A stretch of 64,000 nucleotides of DNA from Roseicyclus mahoneyensis (GTDB lineage Bacteria > Pseudomonadota > Alphaproteobacteria > Rhodobacterales > Rhodobacteraceae): assembly GCF_003148775.1 (NCBI RefSeq), contig NZ_QGGW01000005.1, forward strand, positions 186,001 to 250,000, in the 5' to 3' direction. This document shows positions 28,722 through 39,300 of the stretch, piece by piece. A model generated the notes under the pieces. It worked only from the letters and a program-made list of their open reading frames with translations, had not been told where the DNA came from and did no database searches. Within the stretch, counting starts at the first letter, position 1. Every line of letters starts with the position of its first letter. The position numbers and the translations under genes are program-made.

Positions 28722-29852
28722 ATGGTCTTTCGCTTCCTTCATTCCAGCGACCTGCATCTGGGCCGCCGTTTCGCCAATATCGCCGAGCCGCCCGACGGCA
28801 ACCTGCGCGGCCGGTTGATGGAGGCGCGCTTTGCCAAGATCCGGGCGCTGGCGGGGGCCGCGCAGGCGCAGGGCGCGGGGCATGTGCTGCTGGCGGGCGA
28901 CACCTTCGACAGCGCGACGCCCTCGCCGCAGGTGTTGCGGCAGGCGTTGATCGCGATGGGCGAGGCAGCGGGGGTGGAGTGGTGGCTCTTGCCGGGCAAC
29001 CACGACAACCTGCGCCATGCCGAACCCGTCTGGGACGAGATCACGCGGGATGGTCCCGCCAATGTCCATGCCCTGCGCGATACGTCCCCGGTCGAGATTG
29101 CGCCCGGCGTGATGCTGCTCCCCTGCCCGGTGCCGGTGCGGGCCACCGGGCGCGACCTGACCGAAGGATTGCCGGGGATCGCAACGCCCGAGGGGGCGCT
29201 GCGCATCGGGCTGGCGCATGGCGGTGTCGTCGATTTCACCGAAAGCGGCGAACAGATCCCGCCCGACCGGGATCGTAGCGCGGGGCTGGACTATCTGGCG
29301 CTGGGCGATTGGCACGGGCGATTGGCGGTGTCGGCGCGCACGCAGTATTCCGGCACGCCCGAACAGGACCGGTTCAAGCATGGGGTGCGGGGGCACTGTC
29401 TTGCGGTGACGCTGACGGGGGCGGGCGCTGCGCCGGAGGTGGCCGAGATCGTGACAGGCGATTTCTTGTGGTCCGACGTCGCCCTGCCGCTTCATGAGGG
29501 CGAGGATGCGGCTGCGGCGCTGGAGGCGCTTTTGCCCGCGACCGGGCGGCGCGACACGCTTTTGCGGATCAGGGCCAGCGGTTGGGCAACGCTCGCCGGT
29601 CATGCGGCCCTGCGCGCGGCGGCGGTGCGTCAGGCACCGGAATTCGCGCTGCTGGATCTTGTGACCGAGGGCTTGGGCACCTTGCATGACGTGACGGATC
29701 TGGATGCCATCGACCATGCGGGCGCGATGCGGCTGGCTGCCGCGCGATTGATGGATGCGGCGGGAGATGCCGCCTTGTCAGAGGACGATCGTGATATCGC
29801 GGCGGCGGCGCTGAACCGGCTTTACGTCTATGCAACCGAGGCGCCGCGATGA
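28722..29852 (+). CDS. SbcD/YhaO-like DNA repair exonuclease (metallophosphoesterase)
   Basis: A 376-residue calcineurin-like phosphoesterase with all nuclease motifs: LHSSDLHLG, LAGDTFD, LPGNHDN, LAHG and LALGDWHG. These bind two metal ions. A C-terminal capping domain of about 130 residues follows. Proteins of this type pair with a Rad50/SbcC-like ATPase to process DNA ends. The next gene, overlapping by 4 bp, is that partner. Start taken at 28722 (MVFRFLHSSD); an in-frame ATG 18 bp upstream exists. Confidence 0.9.
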   Translation: MVFRFLHSSDLHLGRRFANIAEPPDGNLRGRLMEARFAKIRALAGAAQAQGAGHVLLAGDTFDSATPSPQVLRQALIAMGEAAGVEWWLLPGNHDNLRHAEPVWDEITRDGPANVHALRDTSPVEIAPGVMLLPCPVPVRATGRDLTEGLPGIATPEGALRIGLAHGGVVDFTESGEQIPPDRDRSAGLDYLALGDWHGRLAVSARTQYSGTPEQDRFKHGVRGHCLAVTLTGAGAAPEVAEIVTGDFLWSDVALPLHEGEDAAAALEALLPATGRRDTLLRIRASGWATLAGHAALRAAAVRQAPEFALLDLVTEGLGTLHDVTDLDAIDHAGAMRLAAARLMDAAGDAALSEDDRDIAAAALNRLYVYATEAPR

Positions 29853-32449
29853 AGTTGCGCGCCGTTACGCTCAAGGACGTGCGCCGGTTTACCGACCCGG
29901 TGCGGATCGACGGGATCGCCGATGGCGTGAACGTGCTGTGCGCGCCCAATGAATTCGGGAAATCCACTGTCTTTGATGCCCTGCGGGCGCTGTTCTTCGT
30001 GCCCTATGGTTCGCGCGGTAAGGAGATCGGGCAGTTGCGCCCCCATGCCGGTGGCGCGCCCGAGGTCTCGGTCGAGATCGAGACGCCCGAGGGCAGGTTC
30101 GTACTGTCCAAGCGCTGGTTCGCCAAGCCCGAGGCGCGGGTGACGCGCGGCGGCGTGTTGGTGGCGCAGGCCGACGAGGCCGAGGCTTGGATCGCGCGTC
30201 TTTTGGGCGGGGGCGATGGTGGGCCCTCGGGGCTCTTGTGGGTGCGTCAGGGGCTGACGTCTCTGGACGAGGGCAACACGCGCGAACAGCAGGCGGCGCT
30301 TGTGGCGCGGCGAGATCTTTTGTCCTCGGTCACCGGCGAGGTGGAGGCGATGACGGGTGGGCGGCGCATGGATGCGGCGTTGGCACGATGCCGCGAGGAC
30401 CTGGGCCTGTATGCCACCGGTACGGGGCGGCCGCGCGCAGGCGGTCCATGGGCCGAGGCCGTGCAGGAGGTCGAGGCGCTGACGGCAGAGCGGGATGGAT
30501 TCGCCGCCCGCGTCGCCACCTTGCAGACCGCGCTGGCCGACCGGGCTCGGATGCGGCGCGACCTGGCCGAGATCGACGCGCCCGAGGCCCGCGCGGAACG
30601 TGCCGCTCGGCTTGCGGCCGCGACCGAGGTACATGTGGCGGCCGAGGCCCATGCGGCGCGGGTGACGGCGGCCCAGACGGCGGTGCAGGCGGCCACGACC
30701 GCCGCCGAGCGGGCGTGCGACGATCTGTCGGCCTTGCGCCGGGCGGTCGCGGATCACGTCGATGCGCTGCGCCGGGATGCCGAGGCTGCGGCGCAGGCGG
30801 AGGGGGCCATGTCGACGCTGGCCGCCGCCGAGAGCGCGCTGGCCACGGCTGTTGTGGCGCATAACACGGCTGAAGGCGCGCGCCAAAGTGCCGAGGATGT
30901 GCTGCGCCTTGTGCAGGGGCGCGCGGCTGCGACGGCGGCGCAGGACCGCCGGGCCGATCTGGAGGATCGTGTGCGTAAGGCCGTGGTCGCGCGGCAGGCG
31001 GTGGAGGCTGCAACCGCCGCGGCCTCGGTCGGGCCCGATGACGCCGCGATGGACCGGCTGCGCCGTCTGGGGGCGACCCTGACCACGGCGCGCGCGTTGC
31101 GTGACAGCACCGCCACGCGCGTGACGATGCACTACGCGCCGGGGCAGGTGGGTGGGGCCATGATCGGAGATAAGCCGCTGGAGCCGGACACTGTCTGGCC
31201 GATCCATGTCGAGACGGTGATCCGGCTGGCGGGTTTGGGCGATCTGACGGTGCATCCCGGCGCGGGCCCCGAGGGGCTGGCCGATGTCGCAGGCGCTGAG
31301 GGCGCGTTGGCCAAGGCGCTGGCCGCGCTGGGGCGGGCGTCCCTGGAGGCGGCGGGGCAGGCGCACCGGGTGCGGAAGGAGGCGGCAGACCGGTTGACCG
31401 CCGTGGCGGCGGAACTGGCAGCGCTTGCGCCCAAGGGGATCGAGGATCTGCAACGCCAGCTTGCCGCCCTGCCGGACGCGGTGAGCGAGGCGGCGGACCT
31501 GCCCGCGCTGCCGGAGGCCGAGGCGGCATGGCAATCCGCGCGCGCGACGGCGGCGGACTTGTCCGCGCGGCGTGAGGTCTTGCGCGAGCGCCGCGATGCC
31601 GCCCGCACCGCTCAGGCCGAAGCGGCCGTCCGCCGGGAGGCGGCCACGGAACGGCTGCAGGCCGCGCGCGCCGCTCTGGACCGGCTGGCGGTGCAAGACG
31701 AGGCGGAACTTGCCGCGCGGGCTGACCACGCAGGGGCCGCCCGCACGCAGGCCGAAGCTGTCTTGCACGACCTGCGGGCCGCTGCCCCCGATCTCGCGGC
31801 CACCGAGGCGACTCTGGCGCGCGCAACCTCGGTCGAGGAGGCCGCGCGCAAGCAGATCGACACGCTGCGCCCCGCGATTGCGGCGCTCACCGAACGGATT
31901 GCCGGCAATTCCGGCGAGGCGGTCGAGGAACGGTTACGGGAAACCGAGGAACGGCTGGAGGTCGCGCAGGCCCGCCTTGCCCGGACCGCGCGCGAGGTGC
32001 GTGTGCTGCAACGCCTGCAAGCCGCGCTGGAGGCGGCACGGTCCGAGGCGCGCGACCGCTACTTTGCCCCGGTCGCAGGGGAATTGCGCCCGCTGCTGCA
32101 TTTGCTCTGGCCCGAGGCCGAGCTTGACTGGGCCGATGACACGCTCTTGCCGCAGTCGCTGATCCGCAACGGCACGGCGGAAGCCATCGACATCTTGTCG
32201 GGCGGCACGCAAGAACAGATCGCCTTTCTGGTGCGTCTGGCCTTTGCCCGGCTGCTGGCAAAGGGGGGGCGTCATGCGCCGGTGATCCTTGATGACGCGC
32301 TGGTCTTTACCGATGACGACCGGATCGAGCGGATGTTCGATGCGCTGCACCGGCAGGCGGGCGATCTGCAGATCATCGTGCTGAGTTGCCGCCAGCGGGC
32401 GTTTCGCGATCTGGGCGGCACGGTGCTGACCATCGCGGCTGGGGGGTGA
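29849..32449 (+). CDS. SbcC/YhaN-like ATPase (AAA family, coiled coil)
   Basis: An 866-residue ABC-type ATPase. The N-terminal Walker A is APNEFGKST (32-40), in the NEAGKS style of Rad50/YhaN. A long Ala/Arg/Glu-rich coiled-coil region follows (about residues 190-720), with an inserted globular stretch (MHYAPGQVGGAMIGDKPLEPD). The signature LSGGTQEQIAFLVRLAFARLL and Walker B PVILDDALVFTDDDR lie at the C-terminus. It forms a nuclease-ATPase complex with the upstream gene. Length and lack of a zinc-hook CxxC place it nearer YhaN than true SbcC. Confidence 0.9.
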   Translation: MKLRAVTLKDVRRFTDPVRIDGIADGVNVLCAPNEFGKSTVFDALRALFFVPYGSRGKEIGQLRPHAGGAPEVSVEIETPEGRFVLSKRWFAKPEARVTRGGVLVAQADEAEAWIARLLGGGDGGPSGLLWVRQGLTSLDEGNTREQQAALVARRDLLSSVTGEVEAMTGGRRMDAALARCREDLGLYATGTGRPRAGGPWAEAVQEVEALTAERDGFAARVATLQTALADRARMRRDLAEIDAPEARAERAARLAAATEVHVAAEAHAARVTAAQTAVQAATTAAERACDDLSALRRAVADHVDALRRDAEAAAQAEGAMSTLAAAESALATAVVAHNTAEGARQSAEDVLRLVQGRAAATAAQDRRADLEDRVRKAVVARQAVEAATAAASVGPDDAAMDRLRRLGATLTTARALRDSTATRVTMHYAPGQVGGAMIGDKPLEPDTVWPIHVETVIRLAGLGDLTVHPGAGPEGLADVAGAEGALAKALAALGRASLEAAGQAHRVRKEAADRLTAVAAELAALAPKGIEDLQRQLAALPDAVSEAADLPALPEAEAAWQSARATAADLSARREVLRERRDAARTAQAEAAVRREAATERLQAARAALDRLAVQDEAELAARADHAGAARTQAEAVLHDLRAAAPDLAATEATLARATSVEEAARKQIDTLRPAIAALTERIAGNSGEAVEERLRETEERLEVAQARLARTAREVRVLQRLQAALEAARSEARDRYFAPVAGELRPLLHLLWPEAELDWADDTLLPQSLIRNGTAEAIDILSGGTQEQIAFLVRLAFARLLAKGGRHAPVILDDALVFTDDDRIERMFDALHRQAGDLQIIVLSCRQRAFRDLGGTVLTIAAGG

Positions 32450-32482
32450 GCCTATCGGTCAGGCGCCCGGTTGCAACAGCCA

Positions 32483-32500
32483 TTGCCCCTGACAGGGCAA
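32483..32500 (+). terminator. Hairpin after the SbcC-like gene
   Basis: TTGCCC and GGGCAA form a 6-bp stem around CTGACA, 33 bp after the stop codon. Weak evidence for termination; no T-run. Confidence 0.4.
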
Positions 32501-32638
32501 GCCCATAGGGATGGCCTCGCTTTTAAGGGCGCGGCGGGCTTGAGCTCCGATGTCGCCCGGTCGAAGGCGATATTCGCGAGGCCCGGCGGCGGGGTGCCCC
32601 CGTTTCTCGGGCGCGCACGACACCGCAGAGGAGGCGAC

Positions 32639-33343
32639 ATGACACTGGACCCCAAAATCATCGATACGCTCAAGGGCGTTTCGACCGCGACACTGACCAC
32701 GATCTTGCTGAAGAAGGGGTTGCGCAATGTCTGGTTGCGCGGGTCGGTCCCGATCCGCACCGGTCAGCCGCGGCTGGTGGGCCGTGCGTTCACGCTGCGG
32801 TTTGTTCCTGCGCGCGAGGATCTGGCGACGCCCGCAAGCTGGGGCGCACCGATTTCCACCCGCGCCGCGATCGAGGCGATGCCCGAGGGCTGCATCGCGG
32901 TGGCTGATGCCATGGGCGTGACGGATGCCGGCATCTTCGGCGATATCTTGTGCAACCGCATGGTGAGCCGCAAGGTCGCGGCGCTGATCACCGATGGCGT
33001 GGTGCGCGACGCGGCGGGCGTCTTGTCGACCGGGCTGCCTATCTGGTGCCGGGGCGTGGCCGCGCCGCCCTCGGTCGCCGGCCTGACCTTTGTCGGCTGG
33101 CAAGAGCCCATCGCCTGCGGCGGCGTGGCGGTGTTTCCCGATGACGTGATCGTGGTCGACGATGATGGCGCGGTTTTGATCCCGCAGGCCTTCCTTGACG
33201 AGGTCGTGGCCGAGGCCCCCGAGCAGGAACGGATGGAGGGCTGGATCATGACCGAGGTCGATCGCGGCGTGCCCCTGCCGGGGCTTTACCCGATGAACGA
33301 AGAGACCAAGGCGCGTTATCAGGCGTGGAAAGCCGCGCAGTAA
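32639..33343 (+). CDS. RraA/HMG-aldolase family protein
   Basis: A 234-residue member of the family that includes RNase E inhibitor RraA and divalent-metal aldolases for 4-hydroxy-4-methyl-2-oxoglutarate. The aldolase-type active-site signature is retained (GIFGDILCNRM followed by ALITDGVVRD with the Arg-Asp pair), which favours an enzyme over the RNase E regulator. The start at 32639 follows GAGGAGG. No aromatic-acid degradation genes are close, so the substrate is open. Confidence 0.8.
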   Translation: MTLDPKIIDTLKGVSTATLTTILLKKGLRNVWLRGSVPIRTGQPRLVGRAFTLRFVPAREDLATPASWGAPISTRAAIEAMPEGCIAVADAMGVTDAGIFGDILCNRMVSRKVAALITDGVVRDAAGVLSTGLPIWCRGVAAPPSVAGLTFVGWQEPIACGGVAVFPDDVIVVDDDGAVLIPQAFLDEVVAEAPEQERMEGWIMTEVDRGVPLPGLYPMNEETKARYQAWKAAQ

Positions 33344-33350
33344 GGGGCGG

Positions 33351-33379
33351 CCCCCTGCTCCCTGTCCGGGCGCAGGGGG
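33351..33379. terminator. Hairpin between convergent RraA-like and RTX-Hint genes
   Basis: CCCCCTGC at 33351-33358 pairs perfectly with GCAGGGGG at 33372-33379, in the 42-bp gap between the two stop codons. Likely a bidirectional terminator. Confidence 0.65.
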
Positions 33380-33385
33380 AGCTTG

Positions 33386-36300
33386 TCACGCGGCGCGCAG
33401 ATCCCGCAGGCTCGGCGGCAGGTCGCGGGCGCGGGCGAAGTGGCGGACGCGGGGTCCAAAGGCTCGGTCTGTCGGGCCGGTGAACAGCTGCGGGAAGATC
33501 AGACGCAGTTCCGCACGGGCCGGATCGCTCAGCGCGGCCAGCGCCATGGGGCCGGGGTAGAAACTTTCGGACGGCGCGCCATTGGCAAAGACGATCTGGT
33601 GGGTGTCGAACATCAGGTGGATGTAGGTCACCTGCCGCAAGCCGTTGGCCACGCGCGCCAACCCACCCGCGCGCCGGGCCAGATGGATGGCACGCACAAG
33701 CGTTTCCTCGCCGCCCTCGGGACGCAGCAAGACGCCATGTTGCGGCGAGACCAGCAAGGGCGCATCGGCCCCGACCAGGTCGGGCCGGATCAAGACGGGG
33801 CGCAGCCTGTCGTTCGCAATGAGATCGGCCGCGCCGATCCGCCGCGCCGCCACCCATTGCAGGGCTTGCACACCGTTGTCGCGGGTCACGATCTTGTCGC
33901 CAGCCCGCAGGCTTTCGACCGGGCGCGGGCCGGTTTCGGTCAGGATCGACGTGCCGGGGGTGAAACAGATGACGCCGGTGTTTTCCTGCGTGAAGCTGTT
34001 GCCATCGGGCGTCTGACCAAGGAACACGATCCCGTCGCCCGGGGCGAACTGGGTGTTGTCGCTGTAATCGACGGTCTGGCCCCAGACGGTATTGCCGACG
34101 TTGGACTGGTTGAGAATGCCGTCGTCGGCGTAATCGTCCTGCAACTCGGCGATGTTGTCGTAGAAGCCGGACAGGTCGATGAAGTCGTTGTTGGTGGGAT
34201 CGCCGTCATCGAGCGTGCCGGTATTGCCGAAGTTGAAATCCGTGATCGTGTCGAGCCCGTCGCCGACATTGTAGACGAAGGTGTCATTGCCCGCACCGCC
34301 GGTGAGCAGGTCATCGCCCGCGCCGCCCGTGATCAGATCGTCGCCCGCGCCGCCATCGAGAACGTCATTCTCGAAGGGCATGGTCAGGACCTGGAAATTG
34401 TCGAGACCGAAGCTGAGGTTGTCCGTCCCGACCCCGATTCGGAAAACATCCGCCGGGTCGTCGACGGTGACGCTGACTTCGAACAATTGGTCGTAGTAGA
34501 AGGCGGTTCCCGGGCCGGGCGAGGTGACAGTGAAGCTGCCGCCGCCGAACGTGCCCTCGATGACGGTGCCGGCCGCTGCGGGAACCTCGAAGCTGAGGAT
34601 GGCCACACCGTCGAGATAGACCGTGACAATCCGCGGTCCGACCATCATGTCGCCCGGATCGGTGGCCAGGACGTCGAAGTTGACCGTCGCGGACCCGGCA
34701 TCGGCGGGGGTGGTGACGTTGGTGGCGACCCATTCCTCGCCCATGGGGCCGAACTGCCCGAGATAGGTGCCGTCGGGCGAGATCTGACCGCCGGTGATCG
34801 GTGCGCCGTTGGAGGGGACGAACCAACCTTCGATCGTGCCCTCGAAATCGTCGAAGCGGATCTCGGTCGGGACACTTGTCGTGCCGCCCCCGTCGAGCGT
34901 GTCGTTGCCCGCGCCGCCCAGCAGCGTGTCGTTGCCCGCGCCGCCGGTGATCAGGTCGTCGTCATTGCCGCCATCAAGGCTGTCGTTGCCGTCGCCGCCA
35001 TCAATCGTGTCGTTGTCGTCCTGTCCGAAGATCGTGTCGTTGCCCGCGCCGCCCGACAGGCTGTCGCCGTTGTTGTTGGGGGCAAGATCGGTGCCGTCAT
35101 TGGGCAGGTCATAGGGCGCAAAGAGCGGGTAGTCGGGGTTGTCGGGGGAGACGTCGCCGTAGATCAGGTCGTCGCCGTCGCCGCCATAGATGGTATCGTT
35201 GCCCTCGTTCCCCTCGATCGTGTCGTGGCCCGCGCCGCCGTACACGAGGTCATCGTCAAAGCCCGCGTCGATGCTGTCATCGCCGTCGCCGCCAAAGATC
35301 AGGTCGTTGTCGTCGCCGGTCAGGATGGTGTCGTTGCCAGCACCGCCGTCGACCGTATCGCGGTCGTTGAACGCATCGGGGTCGCCGGGATAGTAGAGCG
35401 GGTTGCCCGGTGCGCCATAGCCTTCATCGGGCAGGCCGGTGCCCGGGTCGGTGCGGGTGTTGATGAAATCGTCCCCATCGCCGCCCGAAACGCTGTCGCT
35501 GCCGGCGCCGCCGAAGATGGTGTCGTTGCCATCCTCGCCATAGATGACGTCATCCCCGGCGCCGCCTTCGATCAGGTCGTCGCCCGCGCCGCCGAAGATG
35601 GTGTCGTTGCCGTTGCCGCCGTTGATCGTGTCGTTGCCGGCATGGACGGCGAATGCGTCGGCGATGTCGAAGGACGACCCGTTGTCGTGGAAGATGTCGA
35701 AGCTTTGCGTGTTGCCATTGGCATAGGTCAGCGTGATAACATGGTTGCCCGGCGCGACCTCGGTGACGGTGGACGAAGTCCATGCCTCTGCGGTGGCGAT
35801 CCAGTCGACGCCGTAGTCGAAGGCTTCGATCCGCAGGCTTGCGCCGTCGCCCGTGCCGGTGACGAAGACAACGTCGCGGACATCATCGCCATCATTGGCC
35901 GTGCCCGCGCCATCGTCGAGGATGATGGTCGCGCTTGTGCCCGTCGCGCCGTCGAAGACGAAGCTGTCTTGCGTGGTGCCGCCGAAAACCGTCGCGCCAT
36001 CGGCGACAGCCGCCCCACTGGCCGGATCGTCGCCCGACAACAGGTCGTTGCCGTCGCCGCCCGTGATGGAATCGTTGTCGAAGCCACCGTTGACGGTGTC
36101 GTTGCCGCCCTCGCCCTGAAGAGTGTCGTTGCCTTCCTGACCGTAGATCTCGTCGTTGCCGTCCCCGCCTGTGGCAAGGTCGTCAGCGGTGCCCATCCAC
36201 AGCGTGTCATTGCCCGCGCCACCGGCAAAGGTGTCGTTGCCCTCGCCATTGGGATCGAAGGCGTAATCGTCGTAGACCGCGCCGCCATCCGCGCCGGTCA

Positions 36301-39300
36301 GGCTGTCATCGCCGCCGCGCGTCTCGACATAGGTGCTGCCGTCGTCCAGCGTGGCATCGACGATGTCGTCGTTGTCGGTCAGGATCAGGTGCTGGATGTT
36401 CTCGAAACTCATCACCTCGCCGGTCACCCGGTCGGTGATGGTGCCCGCGCCGGGGCCGGTGAAGACCACCTCGACCCCGTTGGGCAGGCCGTTCAGGTCG
36501 ATCAGGTCGAAGTCGAGGCCGCCGTCGATATGCGTGCCGCCGAAGCCCGCGCCGACGATGTAGGTATCGGCCCCGTCCCCGCCCTGCACGATGTCGGCGC
36601 CGCCGTTCAGCACGATGGTGTCGTTGCCGTCGCCGCCATCAATCGAGTCGTCGCCCGCGCCGGAGATGATGAGATCGTCGCCCTCTTCGCCCATCAGGCT
36701 GTCGTTGTTCTCGCCGCCTAACAGCGTGTCATTGCCCGTGCCGCCATAGATGCTTTCGCTGCCGCTGCCTCCGATGATCAAATCGTCGCCGGCATCGCCG
36801 TAGAGACGATGCGTGCTGCTGCTGCCAATGATGGTGTCGTTGCCGTCGTCCCCACTGAGGAACCGGGTCCCGGTCCCCGCTATCAGCGTATCGTCGAAGT
36901 CGGAACCATAGACGGCCTCGATGCTGATGAGCACGTCGCCTTCCGCGTGACCCCCTGATTCAGGCGCGTCGTCCGACAGGTCGATATGCACGGCCTCTGT
37001 GCTCGTGGAATACAGCACCATGTCGTAATCGGCACCGCCGTCGATCGTGTCAGCGCCTTCGTCGGAGTTGAACCGATCATGCCCGTCGCCGCCGACCAGG
37101 GAGTCGTCACCTGCGCCGCCGCGGATGAAATCCGCACCGTCGCCGCCGTAAATCGTGTCATGGCCCGATCCACCAAAGATATGATCGTCACCGGCATCGC
37201 CATGGATGATATCATCGCCGTCATCGCCATAGAGCGTGTCATCGCCATCGCCGCCAAAGACGAGGTCATTTCCAGCGCCTGCGCTGAGGACATCAGCTTC
37301 CGCGCCGCCGTCCAGCGTGTCGTTGCCCCCGCCGCCAGTCAGGGTGTCTTGGCCCTCCCCGCCTGACAGGCTGTCATTGCCCGATCCGCCGATGATGCTG
37401 TCGTCGCCGCCGGCCGCGACGATGTCGATGCCTGCGCCGTTGGGCGTGGCGTCGACCACGTCGGAATTCCCGTTCAGGATCAGTTGCTCGATCCCCGAGA
37501 AGGTTAGGGTGACGCCGGTGACGGTGTCGGTGATCGTGCCTGCCCCGTTGCCGGTGAACAGGATCGTCACCGGGTTCGTCATGCCCGAGAGGTCGATGGT
37601 GTCGTAGTTCACACCGGTCGTGACATCGTCGCCACCGATGATCGTGGCATTGCCGAACCCGTCGCCGACGATGAAGGTATCGGCGTCTTCCTGTCCCTCG
37701 AGCAGGTCGGCGCCGGCGCTGGTGTACATCACGTCGTCGCCGGCCTCGCCCCAGAACAGGTCATTGCCTGCCCCGCCGACAAAGGTGTCGTTGCCGTCCC
37801 CACCGGTGAAGGCGGTCCCCGATGCGGAGGCCGTGAACATGTCGTCGAAGCTCGAGCCGATGACCTGCTCGATGTTCACGAGCGTGTCGCCCTCGGCGTG
37901 ACCGCCGCTTTCGGCCAGTGTGTCGGCAAGGTTGATCGTCATGGCGCCGTCGCTGCCGGAATAGTCGACGATGTCCCACCAGGAGGCGCCACCGTCGATG
38001 CTGTCGGCGCCCGCCGATCCGATGAACAGGTCGTTGCCGTCGCCGCCGATCAGCGTGTCGTTGCCTGCACCGCCATCGAGCGTGTCGGCGCCCGTACCGC
38101 CAAGGATGCTGTCGTCGCCGTCGCCGCCCAGGATGCTGTCATTGCCGGACCCGGCGAGGATCACGTCATCGCCCGCGCCACCGTCGATGGTGTCGTTTCC
38201 GCCGCCGCCCAGGATGACATCCGCGCCGTCGCCGCCTGACAGCATGTCGTTGCCGTCATTGGTCGGCAGGGCGGTGATGGTGATGTTGTCGATCTCCAGA
38301 TCGGTCGAGACGGTTTCGGTCGAGGACGGGTTGCTGAACCGGATCGTCACGTCCTCGGTGGTCGAGGTGAAGGCGAGCGTGTAGGTCTGGCTGCTGCCGT
38401 TCGTGACCACCTCTGTCCGGGAGGCGATGACGTTTCCATTCGCATCGACCACTTCGATCAGGAGCGTGTGATCGCCCACGCCGAAGCCGAATTCCGAGGC
38501 GTCTACGGACAGGGCATAAGGCGCGAACGGCGTGACCGCCACGGTCTGTTCGACAAAACCGCCGGGTCCGCTATCGTTTGCATTCAGCGATGCGCCGTTG
38601 TTGTAGAACAAGGTGGTGCCACCGCCGCCGATCGTCCAGCCGGTGGCGCCTGCGTCGAACCCTCCGTTCACGACTGTGACGGGCGCCCCTTCGGTCGCGT
38701 CGCCATGGATGGTGTCGTCACCCGCACCGCCATAGATCGTGTCGTCGCCATCGCCCCCCAACAGCAGGTCATCGCCCGCCGCTTGCCCGATGTCGATGGT
38801 GGTGTCGTTGGTCGAGACGATTGTCAGGTTGTCGATGCCGAAGGATTCGTCAGCCAGTTCCTGATCCGTGGTCGAGCCGAAGCCGATGGTGATCTGGTCG
38901 GCGGTATAGTTGTCGGCCTCCAGCCGGACGCGCCAGACCTGATCGCCCCATTCGCTGGCGAACCCAAGCTCTTCGTTCTGGGTCTGGATGAAACTGAAGG
39001 TGTAGGTGACCCCGTCGAGCGTGATCGAGCCGCTCCGGTCGGCGTCGAAATTGGAATCATTCCACTGGAACAGCTCGTTGGCGACGATCTGGCCGTTGAT
39101 GTAGAGTTGGAAGGCGTCGCGGTCGGGGCCGATCGAAAAGGCGGTATCGGCATCCCAGCTGTCGATGATCAGAAGGTCGAATTCGATGACGACGCCCGTG
39201 TAGCCATCGACAAGATCGAAGGTTTTTTGAGTCAGCGGGCCGCCGCTGCTGTCGCCATCGGTGCCCTCGAACCGGCCGAGGAAGTCGTTGAACCGGCCGT

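Noticed and set aside
33383-36721. A long plus-strand open frame (1112 codons) opposite the RTX gene, and a second at 38468-40069
   Set aside because: Their Val/Ala/Asp repeats mirror the RTX nonapeptide repeats read in antisense. No start context or family similarity.
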